Of a stretch of 64,000 nucleotides of DNA, positions 7,754 through 16,231 are shown piece by piece. The notes beneath the pieces are model-generated. The model made no database searches and was not told the DNA's origin. It was given only the letters and a program-made list of their open reading frames with translations. Where the stretch lies: contig JAVBOA010000022.1 in NCBI GenBank assembly GCA_031551135.1, positions 95,393 to 159,392 on the forward strand. Reading direction: 5' to 3'. The translations under genes were made by a program, and so were the position numbers. The DNA comes from JAITVM01 sp031551135 (GTDB taxonomy: Bacteria; Bacillota; Clostridia; Lachnospirales; JAITVM01). How positions within the stretch are numbered: position 1 is the stretch's first letter; each line of letters opens with the position of its first letter.

Positions 7754-8950
7754 ATGGATTTTAATAATGTAAAACAGCAAGCAGAGAACTATCGCAAGGA
7801 TATGACAAAATTTTTGCGCGATTTAGTTAGAATACCGGGCGAAAGCTGCGGCGAAGAAGAAGTTGTTAAACGTATTGCCGAAGAAATGAAAAACGTTGGT
7901 TTTGATAAAGTAGAAATCGATCCAATGGGAAATGTTTTAGGCTATATGGGAACAGGCAAAACTTTAATAGCTTATGACGCACATATTGACACAGTTGGAA
8001 TCGGCGAGATTTCGAACTGGACTTTCGATCCATACGAAGGCTATGAAAACGACGAAGAAATCGGCGGACGCGGAACTTCTGACCAATTAGGCGGAATCGT
8101 TTCGGCTGTTTACGGCGCGAAAATTATGAAAGACCTCGGTCTTATAAATGATAAATATACTGTTTTAGTAACAGGAACTGTTCAAGAAGAAGACTGCGAC
8201 GGTCTTTGCTGGCAATATATTATTAACGAAGGCAAAGTAAAACCTGAATTTGTTGTAATAACTGAACCTACAGACGGAAATATTTACCGCGGCCAAAGAG
8301 GACGTATGGAAATAAGAGTTGAAGTAAAAGGTATTTCATGTCACGGTTCAGCTCCTGAGCGCGGTGACAACGCTATTTATAAAATGGGCGAAATCATTGC
8401 CGAAGTTAAAGAACTTAACAATCATTTGCATGTTGATTCGTTTTTGGGCAAAGGAACTCTTGCTGTTTCTCAAATTTTCTATAATTCGCCTTCTCGTTGT
8501 GCAGTTGCGGATATGTGTGCGATTTCTATCGACCGCCGCTTGACTGACGGAGAAACTTTCCAAATGGCTTTGGATGAGATTTCGGCTCTTCCTTCTGTTA
8601 AAAAATACAATGCTGTTGTTACTATGTACAAATATGACAGCCCAAGCTACAAAAACCTCGTTTATCCAACAGATTGCTATTTCCCAACTTGGGTTATTCC
8701 GGAAGACCACGCAGCTACAAAAGCTATGGTTGAAGCGTTTGAAGGAATGTACGGCGCTCCTAAAGTTGACAAATGGACTTTCTCTACAAACGGCGTTTCT
8801 ATAATGGGACGTTACGGAATTCCTTGTATCGGTTTCGGACCGGGCAAAGAAGCTCAAGCTCATGCTCATAACGAAAAAACTTGGAAAGACGACCTTGTAA
8901 AATGTGCGGCTGTTTATGCGGCTCTTCCAACAATGTACTGCAAACAATAG
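7754..8950 (+). CDS. ygeY: YgeY-type M20 family hydrolase
   Basis: 398-residue M20/ArgE-DapE-type metallohydrolase of the YgeY selenium-metabolism-linked group. Zinc-site motifs are YDAHIDTVG, GRGTSDQLGG and QEEDCDG, and the EPTDG and HGSAPERGDN segments are typical of the family. ATG at 7754 is chosen over ATG 7736 because AAAGGGA sits 8 nt before it. It is the first enzyme of the purine cluster and is predicted to act on a ring-opened ureido intermediate. The exact substrate is not shown by sequence. The codon choice from here through ygeX is rich in T-ending codons, as in highly expressed genes. Confidence 0.9.
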   Translation: MDFNNVKQQAENYRKDMTKFLRDLVRIPGESCGEEEVVKRIAEEMKNVGFDKVEIDPMGNVLGYMGTGKTLIAYDAHIDTVGIGEISNWTFDPYEGYENDEEIGGRGTSDQLGGIVSAVYGAKIMKDLGLINDKYTVLVTGTVQEEDCDGLCWQYIINEGKVKPEFVVITEPTDGNIYRGQRGRMEIRVEVKGISCHGSAPERGDNAIYKMGEIIAEVKELNNHLHVDSFLGKGTLAVSQIFYNSPSRCAVADMCAISIDRRLTDGETFQMALDEISALPSVKKYNAVVTMYKYDSPSYKNLVYPTDCYFPTWVIPEDHAATKAMVEAFEGMYGAPKVDKWTFSTNGVSIMGRYGIPCIGFGPGKEAQAHAHNEKTWKDDLVKCAAVYAALPTMYCKQ

Positions 8951-9007
8951 TATTTTAAAACAACTTAAATATAAAACGATTATATATAATATTGGAGGAT
9001 TTTTATA

Positions 9008-10201
9008 ATGAGTATCATTAATGAGCAATTAGCAAAACTTAAAGCACTTCAACTTGAAAAAATGTACAATAACGATTTTCTTTTGACTTGGGAAAAAACA
9101 GACGACGAAATCGCAGGCGTTTTCGCTGTTGCCGAAGCTCTCAGAAAAATGCGTGAAAATAATGTTTCTACAAAAATTTTCGACAGCGGTTTAGGAATTT
9201 CTATTTTTAGAGATAACTCTACTCGTACAAGATTTTCTTTTGCTTCTGCTTGTAACCTTTTAGGTCTTGAAGTTCAAGATTTGGACGAAGAAAAATCTCA
9301 AATCGCTCATGGTGAAACAGTTAGAGAAACAGCTAATATGGTTTCTTTTATGGCTGACGTAATCGGTATCCGCGACGACATGTATATCGGAAAAGGCAAT
9401 ACATATATGCGCGAAGTTTCGAATTCGGTTGTTGAAGGAAACAAAGAAGGCGTTTTGGAACAAAGACCGACTTTAGTAAATCTTCAATGCGATATCGACC
9501 ATCCAACTCAATGTATGTCTGATATGCTTCATATTATCAATCATTTTGGCGGCGTTGAAAACCTTAAAGGCAAAAAAATCGCTATGACTTGGGCATATTC
9601 TCCGTCTTACGGAAAACCGCTTTCTGTTCCTCAAGGTATCGTTGGTCTTATGACTCGTTTCGGAATGGACGTACATTTGGCTCATCCGGAAGGATACGAA
9701 ATTATGCCTGAAGTTGAAGAAGTTGCTAGAAAAAATGCTGCTGCTACCGGCGGAGTTTTCTCTAAATCCAACAGCATGGCAGAAGCTTTCAAAGGCGCTG
9801 ATATTGTATATCCTAAATCTTGGGCTCCTTTCGCAGCTATGGAAAAACGTACTAACCTTTATGGAAACGGCGATTTCGACGGAATCAAAACTCTTGAAAA
9901 AGAACTTTTAACTCAAAATGCTAATCACAAAGATTGGACTTGTACAGAAGAATTGATGGCTACTACAAACGGCGGAAAAGCACTTTACATGCACTGCTTG
10001 CCTGCTGATATTACCGGCGTTTCTTGTAAAGAAGGCGAAGTTGTTGCCAGCGTTTTTGACAGATACCGCGTTCCTATGTACAAAGAAGCTTCTTACAAAC
10101 CATATATTATCGCAGCAATGATGTTCCTTGCTAAACAAAAAAATCCGGTTGCTACACTTGAAAATTTAATCAACCGTGCAAATCCTAGATTCTTTAGTTA
10201 A
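9008..10201 (+). CDS. ygeW: YgeW-type knotted carbamoyltransferase
   Basis: 397-residue member of the aspartate/ornithine carbamoyltransferase superfamily, YgeW branch. The carbamoyl-phosphate loop is in DNSTRTRFSFA (residues about 70-80). HPTQ follows near 164, and MHCLPADITGVSC is at the C-terminal side. It is proposed to run in the catabolic direction on a ureido-type purine breakdown product, giving carbamoyl phosphate for the carbamate kinase encoded next. The start is ATG with TTGGAGGA upstream. It is followed by a terminator-like hairpin, so carbamate kinase may depend on readthrough or a new promoter. Confidence 0.92.
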   Translation: MSIINEQLAKLKALQLEKMYNNDFLLTWEKTDDEIAGVFAVAEALRKMRENNVSTKIFDSGLGISIFRDNSTRTRFSFASACNLLGLEVQDLDEEKSQIAHGETVRETANMVSFMADVIGIRDDMYIGKGNTYMREVSNSVVEGNKEGVLEQRPTLVNLQCDIDHPTQCMSDMLHIINHFGGVENLKGKKIAMTWAYSPSYGKPLSVPQGIVGLMTRFGMDVHLAHPEGYEIMPEVEEVARKNAAATGGVFSKSNSMAEAFKGADIVYPKSWAPFAAMEKRTNLYGNGDFDGIKTLEKELLTQNANHKDWTCTEELMATTNGGKALYMHCLPADITGVSCKEGEVVASVFDRYRVPMYKEASYKPYIIAAMMFLAKQKNPVATLENLINRANPRFFS

Positions 10202-10223
10202 GAAACAATAATTAATAAAAATA

Positions 10224-10265
10224 ATATCCGGGCAAAACTATTCGTTTTGCCTATGGATATTTTTA
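10224..10265 (+). terminator. Terminator-like hairpin after ygeW
   Basis: ATATCC/GGATAT plus GGCAAAAC/GTTTTGCC form one long imperfect stem with a short loop, followed by TTTTATC. The long 3' spacing to the next gene suggests a real transcript end or a partial attenuator. Confidence 0.7.
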
Positions 10266-10498
10266 TCAAATATAGCTTGAAAATGTCGAAAAGGTCATTG
10301 CTGAGCCTGTTTAAACATGTGGTTTTGCATTTCTCTTTTGGCAGTTTTTGAGCAAATGTTACTAAAACATAAAAGATTCAAACGAAATTTGTAAAAATTC
10401 CTGTTTCCATTTATATAGAAATTACAGTAAAATACTTCTATGGCGTGGATAGTTCATGCTTCATTATTTTTTTTGTTTAATCTAGGAGGATTAATAGA
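10266..10498 (+). other. Leader region before carbamate kinase
   Basis: No gene. A weak possible fold pairs CATTGCT near 10298 with AGCAAATG near 10352, enclosing the palindrome TGTTTAAACA. The region ends in TCTAGGAGGATT, a strong ribosome site. I see no recognised riboswitch here. Confidence 0.3.
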
Positions 10499-11431
10499 AT
10501 GGGAAAAAAAGTTGTAATTGCTTTGGGCGGAAACGCATTAGGCAATAATCTGAAAGAACAAATGGAAGCGGTAAAAGTTACAGCGGCTGCAATTATCGAT
10601 ATGGTTGCGGAAGGACATCAGGTTGTTGTTGCGCACGGAAACGGCCCTCAAGTTGGTATGCTGAAAATCGCTATGGACGAAGCTTCTAAATCTCCGGCTA
10701 AAACCGAAGAAATGCCTATGTCTGTATGCGTAGCCATGAGTCAAGCTTATATCGGTTATGATTTGCAAAACGCTTTGCGTGCCGAATTGCTGAGCCGCGG
10801 AATGAATATTCCTGTTGCGACTATCGTTACACAAACTGTTGTTAATAAAGATGACCCTGCTTTTGGAAAACCAACAAAGCCAATCGGCGGATTTTATTCC
10901 GAAGAAGAAGCAAAAGAAATGATTGCTAAAGGCGAAAATTTTGTTGAAGATTCGGGAAGAGGCTGGAGAAAAGTTGTTGCGTCTCCTCGTCCTATCGAGA
11001 TTGTGGAAAAAGAGACTGTTAAAGCAATGATGGATGCGGGACAAATTGCGATTTCTGTAGGCGGCGGCGGAATACCGGTTACAAAAGAAGGAAACAATTT
11101 GGTAGGCGCGCCTGCTGTTGTTGATAAAGATTTTGCTTCTGCACTTTTGGCAAAAGAAATCGGCGCAGATACATTAATTATCTTGACTGCCGTTGAAAAA
11201 GTTGCCGTTAATTTCGGAAAACCTGATCAAAAATGGTTGGATGAGATTTCGATTGCAGATGCAAATAAATATATCGAAGAAGGACATTTTGCTCCGGGCT
11301 CTATGCTTCCGAAAGTATTGGCAGCAATGGATTTTGCCGGCTCAGGCGAAAACAAAACTGCTTTGATTACGCTTTTGGAAAAAGCAAAAGACGGAATCGC
11401 CGGAAAAACCGGAACCAGAATTGTTAAATAA
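10499..11431 (+). CDS. arcC: Carbamate kinase
   Basis: 310-residue amino acid kinase family enzyme converting carbamoyl phosphate and ADP to ATP and carbamate, the energy-yielding step. Motifs include VIALGGNALG at the N-terminus, VAHGNGPQVGML (residues about 45-56), SVGGGGIPVTK and LTAVEKVAVNFGKP. The length is normal for ArcC/YqeA. Placed beside ygeW, its likely substrate source is YgeW rather than arginine deiminase, whose genes are not in the window. The start is ATG with AGGAGG 9 nt upstream. Confidence 0.95.
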   Translation: MGKKVVIALGGNALGNNLKEQMEAVKVTAAAIIDMVAEGHQVVVAHGNGPQVGMLKIAMDEASKSPAKTEEMPMSVCVAMSQAYIGYDLQNALRAELLSRGMNIPVATIVTQTVVNKDDPAFGKPTKPIGGFYSEEEAKEMIAKGENFVEDSGRGWRKVVASPRPIEIVEKETVKAMMDAGQIAISVGGGGIPVTKEGNNLVGAPAVVDKDFASALLAKEIGADTLIILTAVEKVAVNFGKPDQKWLDEISIADANKYIEEGHFAPGSMLPKVLAAMDFAGSGENKTALITLLEKAKDGIAGKTGTRIVK

Positions 11432-11447
11432 AAAATTTCTTTAATTT

Positions 11448-11593
11448 ACTTACCACGAACAGCTTATACAAATTTAAACGCTGCAAATGCCACTGCCATG
11501 ATATGCCAAATTTAATTTTGCAGCGTTTATTGACTATAATTGAATCTTGCAAAACAGGATTAAATTTTATTTATTATATGTGGTAAGTTTTTT
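11448..11593 (+). promoter_or_regulatory. Large nested hairpin between carbamate kinase and ygeX genes
   Basis: A 9-bp outer stem ACTTACCAC (11448-11456)/GTGGTAAGT (11580-11588) encloses a perfect 12-bp hairpin AAACGCTGCAAA (11476-11487)/TTTGCAGCGTTT (11517-11528). The outer stem is followed directly by TTTTTTG. This is either an elaborate terminator or a structured leader RNA with a terminator-like closing stem. About 170 bp of AT-rich DNA follow before ygeX and hold a possible weak promoter (TTGAGA, 16 bp, TATACA). Confidence 0.6.
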
Positions 11594-11766
11594 GTTATAA
11601 TTTTTTCCCAAACTTTTTGTAAAAAAAATAATGTTATGATTAGTATTTATTGTCTGTTATTTAACAAACAATCTCCGCTAATGGAATTTTATATACAATT
11701 TGAATAAATTATTGAGATAAAAATATTTATTATTATACAGTTTATGATATAAAGGAGTTTGCCATA

Positions 11767-12990
11767 ATGAGTAATAAAATCAAATGGAAAATAAACGATT
11801 TAAAAAAATCTTCCGAGCAAGAGCGTACAGAGCTTATCAGCTTTTTATCGGAAAAAGAATTGTCAAAAACCATCAATTTTCATAAATCTTTTCCTCAATA
11901 TAAAGAAACACCGCTTGTTGCTTTAAATGATTTAGCGAAAGATATCGGCCTGAAGGGCGTATATTTAAAAGATGAATCTTATAGATTCGGGCTGAATGCA
12001 TTTAAAGTTTTGGGCGGTTCGTTTGCTATGGCAAAATATCTTGCGCAAAGACTCGGTAAAGATATTTCTGATTTGCCATATGATAAACTTATTTCAGACG
12101 AAGTAAGAAACGAACTCGGCGAAATAACTTTTGTTACGGCAACAGACGGAAATCACGGACGCGGCGTAGCTTGGACAGCAAACAGACTTAAACAAAAATC
12201 CATTGTTTATATGCCAAAAGGTTCTTCCGAAACCAGACTTAAAAATATTCTTGCCGAAGGCGCAGACGCAACTATTACGGATGTAAATTATGATGAATGT
12301 GTGCGTATGGCTGACAGATATGTTAAATCTCATGACGGCGTTGTTGTTCAAGATACAGCTTGGGAAGGCTATGAAGAAATTCCGGCTTGGATTATGCAAG
12401 GTTATGGAACTATGGCTTTAGAGGCTATTCAGCAATTAGAAACCGAAGGCGTAAAAATGCCTACACATGTTTTTGTTCAGGCTGGCGTTGGTTCTTTGGC
12501 TGGTGCTGTTCAAGGATTCTGTGCGGCTAAATACGGCGAAAACGGTCCGAAAGTAACAGTTGCAGAATCTGATTTGGCTGATTGTTTGTATGTTTCGGCA
12601 GAAAAAGGCGACGGAAAAGCTTATTTTGTAGACGGCGAAATGCAAACACTTATGGCCGGCCTTGCTTGCGGCGAACCTAATATTACCGGCTGGGAGATTC
12701 TCAAAAATTTCAGCACTTGCTTTACATCCTGCCCTGACCATGTTGCCGCAAACGGTATGAGAATTTTGGCTGCACCGGAAGGCAATGACAAACGTGTAGT
12801 TTCCGGCGAATCGGGAGCGGTTACAACGGGTTTATTATTTGAAATTATGACAAACCCTGAATATAAAGATTTAAAAGAAAAATTAGGCTTAGATGAAAAC
12901 TCGGTAGTTTTATTATTCAGCACAGAGGGCGATACTGACCCTGATATGTACCGTGATGTTGTTTGGAAAGGCCGTAACAGCAAATTATAG
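11767..12990 (+). CDS. ygeX: Diaminopropionate ammonia-lyase (YgeX)
   Basis: 407-residue fold-type II PLP enzyme that splits 2,3-diaminopropionate to pyruvate and ammonia through 2-aminoacrylate. The PLP lysine is in RFGLNAFKVLGGS (residues about 75-87). Further family segments are TATDGNHGRGVAW, QAGVGSLAGAVQG and SGESGAVTTG. The start is ATG after AAAGGAG. It follows a 335-bp structured gap and precedes ssnA. The encoded RidA at 24397 is the natural partner for its aminoacrylate intermediate. Confidence 0.93.
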   Translation: MSNKIKWKINDLKKSSEQERTELISFLSEKELSKTINFHKSFPQYKETPLVALNDLAKDIGLKGVYLKDESYRFGLNAFKVLGGSFAMAKYLAQRLGKDISDLPYDKLISDEVRNELGEITFVTATDGNHGRGVAWTANRLKQKSIVYMPKGSSETRLKNILAEGADATITDVNYDECVRMADRYVKSHDGVVVQDTAWEGYEEIPAWIMQGYGTMALEAIQQLETEGVKMPTHVFVQAGVGSLAGAVQGFCAAKYGENGPKVTVAESDLADCLYVSAEKGDGKAYFVDGEMQTLMAGLACGEPNITGWEILKNFSTCFTSCPDHVAANGMRILAAPEGNDKRVVSGESGAVTTGLLFEIMTNPEYKDLKEKLGLDENSVVLLFSTEGDTDPDMYRDVVWKGRNSKL

Positions 12991-13091
12991 AAGGCGGTAA
13001 ATGTTACTTTTTAATGCGAAAAATGCTGTAAAATGCAAAACCCCGTCAATCGGCCGCTTTAGGGCGGCTTGCTAAAAAGGAGATGATTTAC

Positions 13092-14420
13092 GTGCTACTA
13101 ATAGGGAATGGAAGATTGATTACCAGAGATGCCGAAAAACCTTTTTTTGATAACGGTGCGGTTGTAATCGAAAACGGTTTAATTTTGGAGACCGGAGATT
13201 TTAACACGATTAAGCAAAAATATCCGGATGCTGAATTTCTTGATGCAAAAGGTAAAGTAATTATGCCCGGGCTTATCAACGCTCATGCGCATATTTATTC
13301 AGCGTTTGCGCGTGGTATGGCATTAGAGGGACCGGCTTCTCATAATTTCGGAGATATTTTAAAAAATTTATGGTGGAGACTCGACAAAGGTCTTACTTTG
13401 GATGATACAAAATATTCTGCTTACACTACTTTAATCGATTGTATAAAATGCGGTGTTACAATGGTTTTTGACCATCACGCAAGCCCTTTTCATATCGAAG
13501 GTTCTTTATTTACAATCGCAGATGTAGCAAAAGAATTGGGAATCCGTACTTCTTTATGTTATGAAACTTCTGACCGCGACGGCGATGAAATTATGCTTGC
13601 CGGAATTAAAGAGAATACTGATTTTATCAAATATGCAAATAATAATGACCAAGATATGGTTAAAGGTATGTTCGGAATGCATGCATCTTTCACACTTTCC
13701 GATAAATCTATGGATAAATGCGTGGAAGCAATGCAAGGCTTAAACGCCGGTTATCATATTCATGCGGCAGAGGGTATTGAAGATTTATATGATGCTCTCA
13801 ACAATCACGGCAAACGCGTAATCCAAAGACTGCATGATTTCAATATTCTCGGCGAAAAATCTATTGCTGTTCATTGTATACATGTTAATTCTCATGAATT
13901 GGACTTATTGTACGATACAAAAACAAATGTTGTACATAATCCTGAATCTAATATGGGCAACGCCGTAGGATGTTCGCCTGCGATGGAAATGATGAAACGC
14001 GGAATCAACGTTGGTTTAGGAACAGACGGATATACTTCCGATATGTTCGAATCCATTAAAGTCGGAAACATTATTCATAAGCATCATCTTTGCAATCCGA
14101 ATGTTGCTTGGGGCGAAATACCGACAATGCAGCACGATAATAACAGAAAAATCGCAGCTCAATATTTCAGCAAACCTGCCGGAGTTTTAACAGTAGGTTC
14201 GTTTGGTGATGTTGTGATTGTAGATTATGATCCGCTCACGCCGATGCATGCTAACAATATAAATTCCCATGTATTATTCGGTATGAACGGCAGGTCGGTA
14301 ACGCATACTATTATCAACGGAAAAATTATTATGAAAGACAGAGAACTTTTGACAGCAGACGAAAAAGAAATTAATTCAAAATCCAGAGAGCTTGCTCAAA
14401 ATCTTTGGAACAGATTATAA
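13092..14420 (+). CDS. ssnA: SsnA-type aminohydrolase
   Basis: 442-residue amidohydrolase-superfamily metal enzyme of the SsnA group. Metal ligands lie in GLINAHAHIYSAF (about residues 60-72), the HIHAAEG and IAVHCIHVN segments, and GLGTDGYTSD. GTG at 13092 is chosen because AAGGAGA is 9 nt upstream and family members start with MLLIGNGRL; ATG 13083 abuts the ribosome site. It is predicted to deaminate or hydrolyse a purine-derived ring compound. A short GCCGC/GCGGC hairpin at 13053-13068 lies just before the ribosome site. Confidence 0.9.
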   Translation: MLLIGNGRLITRDAEKPFFDNGAVVIENGLILETGDFNTIKQKYPDAEFLDAKGKVIMPGLINAHAHIYSAFARGMALEGPASHNFGDILKNLWWRLDKGLTLDDTKYSAYTTLIDCIKCGVTMVFDHHASPFHIEGSLFTIADVAKELGIRTSLCYETSDRDGDEIMLAGIKENTDFIKYANNNDQDMVKGMFGMHASFTLSDKSMDKCVEAMQGLNAGYHIHAAEGIEDLYDALNNHGKRVIQRLHDFNILGEKSIAVHCIHVNSHELDLLYDTKTNVVHNPESNMGNAVGCSPAMEMMKRGINVGLGTDGYTSDMFESIKVGNIIHKHHLCNPNVAWGEIPTMQHDNNRKIAAQYFSKPAGVLTVGSFGDVVIVDYDPLTPMHANNINSHVLFGMNGRSVTHTIINGKIIMKDRELLTADEKEINSKSRELAQNLWNRL

Positions 14421-14460
14421 AAATCATGCAATAAATCAGCTAATACAAGAAAATCAGATT

Positions 14461-14580
14461 GCCGCATTTATTCTTACTATTATATAAAATAATTAGTTTT
14501 GTGACAGCGGGATATAAAAAAGAAATATAACCCTTGTGGCCGCATTTAGTCTGAAAAGGATCAGCGGGATATAAATAAGA
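14461..14580 (+). repeat. Duplicated leader upstream of the purine permease
   Basis: Two copies of a unit beginning GCCGCATTTA (14461 and 14539) and ending CAGCGGGATATAAA followed by AAGAAA (about 14504-14525 and 14562-14582). In each unit CCGC can pair with GCGG, closing a variable inner arm. The second unit ends next to the GGAGG of the permease gene. The arrangement resembles a tandem regulatory RNA or tandem protein-binding site. I do not recognise it as a known riboswitch class. Confidence 0.5.
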
Positions 14581-14597
14581 AACGGAGGAATTATTAG

Positions 14598-15956
14598 ATG
14601 AGTAAAACTAACACTGTTAGTGACAGAGATTTAATATATCAATTGGAGGGCAGACCTAGCCTGGCGATTGCTTTACCGATTGGTTTGCAGCATGTTTTGG
14701 CAATGTTTACAGGAAACTTGGCACCGGTATTAATTTTAATCGGACTTTTTAAAGAAACCATGCCGGTTGATCAACAAATATCTATAATTCAATGTGCAAT
14801 GCTTGTTTCAGGGCTTACCTCTATGGTTCAGCTTTATCCGATAAAACTGCCGGGAGGCTATAGAATCGGTGCTTCTCTACCGATTGTTATGGGTACATCT
14901 TTTGCTTTCGTGCCAACGATTCAGTCTTTGGCCGGTGGTGATAATCCCTACTCACTTGCAGCTATTTTAGGCGCTGCATTAGTTGCAAGCCTTGTTGAGG
15001 TAGTAATGGGATTCTTCTACAAGCCGCTCGAAAAACTTTTTCCGCCAATTGTTGTTGGTTCAACATTGGTTGCAATCGGTATCAACTTATTACAAGTCGG
15101 CGTAAACTATTTTGCTGGCGGCGGCGTTAAAGCTTCCAATCCGAATTACGGAAGTCCGCAAAATTTAACACTTGCTTTTATAACATTAATCGTTATTATA
15201 GGTTTGCAACGCTTTGGTAAAGGTATGTGGAAAGTTTCGGCGATTTTGATTGGTCTTATTGTTGGATACATAGTTGCGCTTATTATGGGTGCGGTTAATC
15301 TCCAAGTTATTGCTGATGCAAGATGGATAGACTTACCTTTCCCTAAAATTCTGCCTTGGCAATTGGAGTTCCATCCTTCGGCTATTTTGGCATTTGCGTC
15401 AATTTTCGTCGTATCGGGACTCGAGACTATCGGAAACGTTTCCGGTATCACAATTGCGGGATTTAACCGCGAAGCGACAACCGAAGAAACATCTGGCGGT
15501 ATTTTGGCGGATGCTCTCGGCTCGACAGTTGCTACTTTGTTCAACGCTCTTCCTAATACAGCTTTTGGTCAAAACGCTGGTATCGTTTCTATGACAAAAG
15601 TTGTTAATAAATTCTGTGTTGCTACTGGTGCTTCTATATTAATTTTGGCTGCGTTCTTTCCAAAAATCGGTGCGATTTTTAACGCTATGCCTGCATCAGT
15701 TTTAGGCGGCGCTGTTATAACAGTTTTTGCAATGATATTAATTAACGGTATAAAAATGCTTTCTAAAGAGAAAATCACAGACAGGGACGTTTTGATTTTG
15801 GCTTTAACATTCGGTTTGGGTCTCGGTCTCGGTAGATACCCTGATGCAATTGCAGGCTTACCTGCTTTCATCAGAACTACAATTTTTCATGATGGCGTTT
15901 CTTCTTGCTGTATTATCTCGATAATAGCAAACTTGGTTTTTCCAAAAGGCAAATAA
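14598..15956 (+). CDS. Nucleobase:cation symporter-2 family permease (xanthine/uracil type)
   Basis: 452-residue polytopic membrane protein of the NCS2 family with about 14 hydrophobic segments. Family marks are the QH pair in PIGLQHVLAMFTGN near the start and GLETIGNVSGIT in the middle. Given its position between ssnA and ygfK, xanthine, urate or a related purine is the probable substrate; sequence motifs alone cannot tell which. The start is ATG with GGAGGAATT. Its leader carries the duplicated element described separately, so its expression is probably controlled. Confidence 0.9.
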   Translation: MSKTNTVSDRDLIYQLEGRPSLAIALPIGLQHVLAMFTGNLAPVLILIGLFKETMPVDQQISIIQCAMLVSGLTSMVQLYPIKLPGGYRIGASLPIVMGTSFAFVPTIQSLAGGDNPYSLAAILGAALVASLVEVVMGFFYKPLEKLFPPIVVGSTLVAIGINLLQVGVNYFAGGGVKASNPNYGSPQNLTLAFITLIVIIGLQRFGKGMWKVSAILIGLIVGYIVALIMGAVNLQVIADARWIDLPFPKILPWQLEFHPSAILAFASIFVVSGLETIGNVSGITIAGFNREATTEETSGGILADALGSTVATLFNALPNTAFGQNAGIVSMTKVVNKFCVATGASILILAAFFPKIGAIFNAMPASVLGGAVITVFAMILINGIKMLSKEKITDRDVLILALTFGLGLGLGRYPDAIAGLPAFIRTTIFHDGVSSCCIISIIANLVFPKGK

Positions 15957-16081
15957 TTAATATTCAAAACAGAAATAATAATTAAGATATCCGCAATAAA
16001 AAACTATTTTATTAATCTGATTTTCTTTGTATATATTTAATTTGCTTTATCTGTTATTTTCTATATCGGAATAAAGCTTTG

Positions 16082-16156
16082 GCTTCTAAATATTTTAATG
16101 CTAAAATTTGGTGCTGTGAGGCAGCATTAAAGCTGCAAATATTTAGAAGCTTTTTT
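16082..16156 (+). terminator. Strong terminator or attenuator between permease and ygfK
   Basis: A perfect 14-bp stem GCTTCTAAATATTT (16082-16095)/AAATATTTAGAAGC (16137-16150) is followed by six T. The enclosed arm holds TTAATGCT/AGCATTAA. It lies 126 bp after the permease stop and 75 bp before ygfK, with no obvious promoter in between, which suits an attenuator inside the cluster. Confidence 0.75.
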
Positions 16157-16231
16157 ACTAGTTATAAATTACAATTACAACGTTGCTTGGACGATTTAAG
16201 CACGAATAATATAATAGTAGGAGGAAAAAAT

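Noticed and set aside
16079..16231. N-terminal extension of ygfK by 51 codons
   Set aside because: It would read through the 14-bp terminator hairpin, is unlike the family N-terminus, and ATG 16232 has a proper AGGAGG site.
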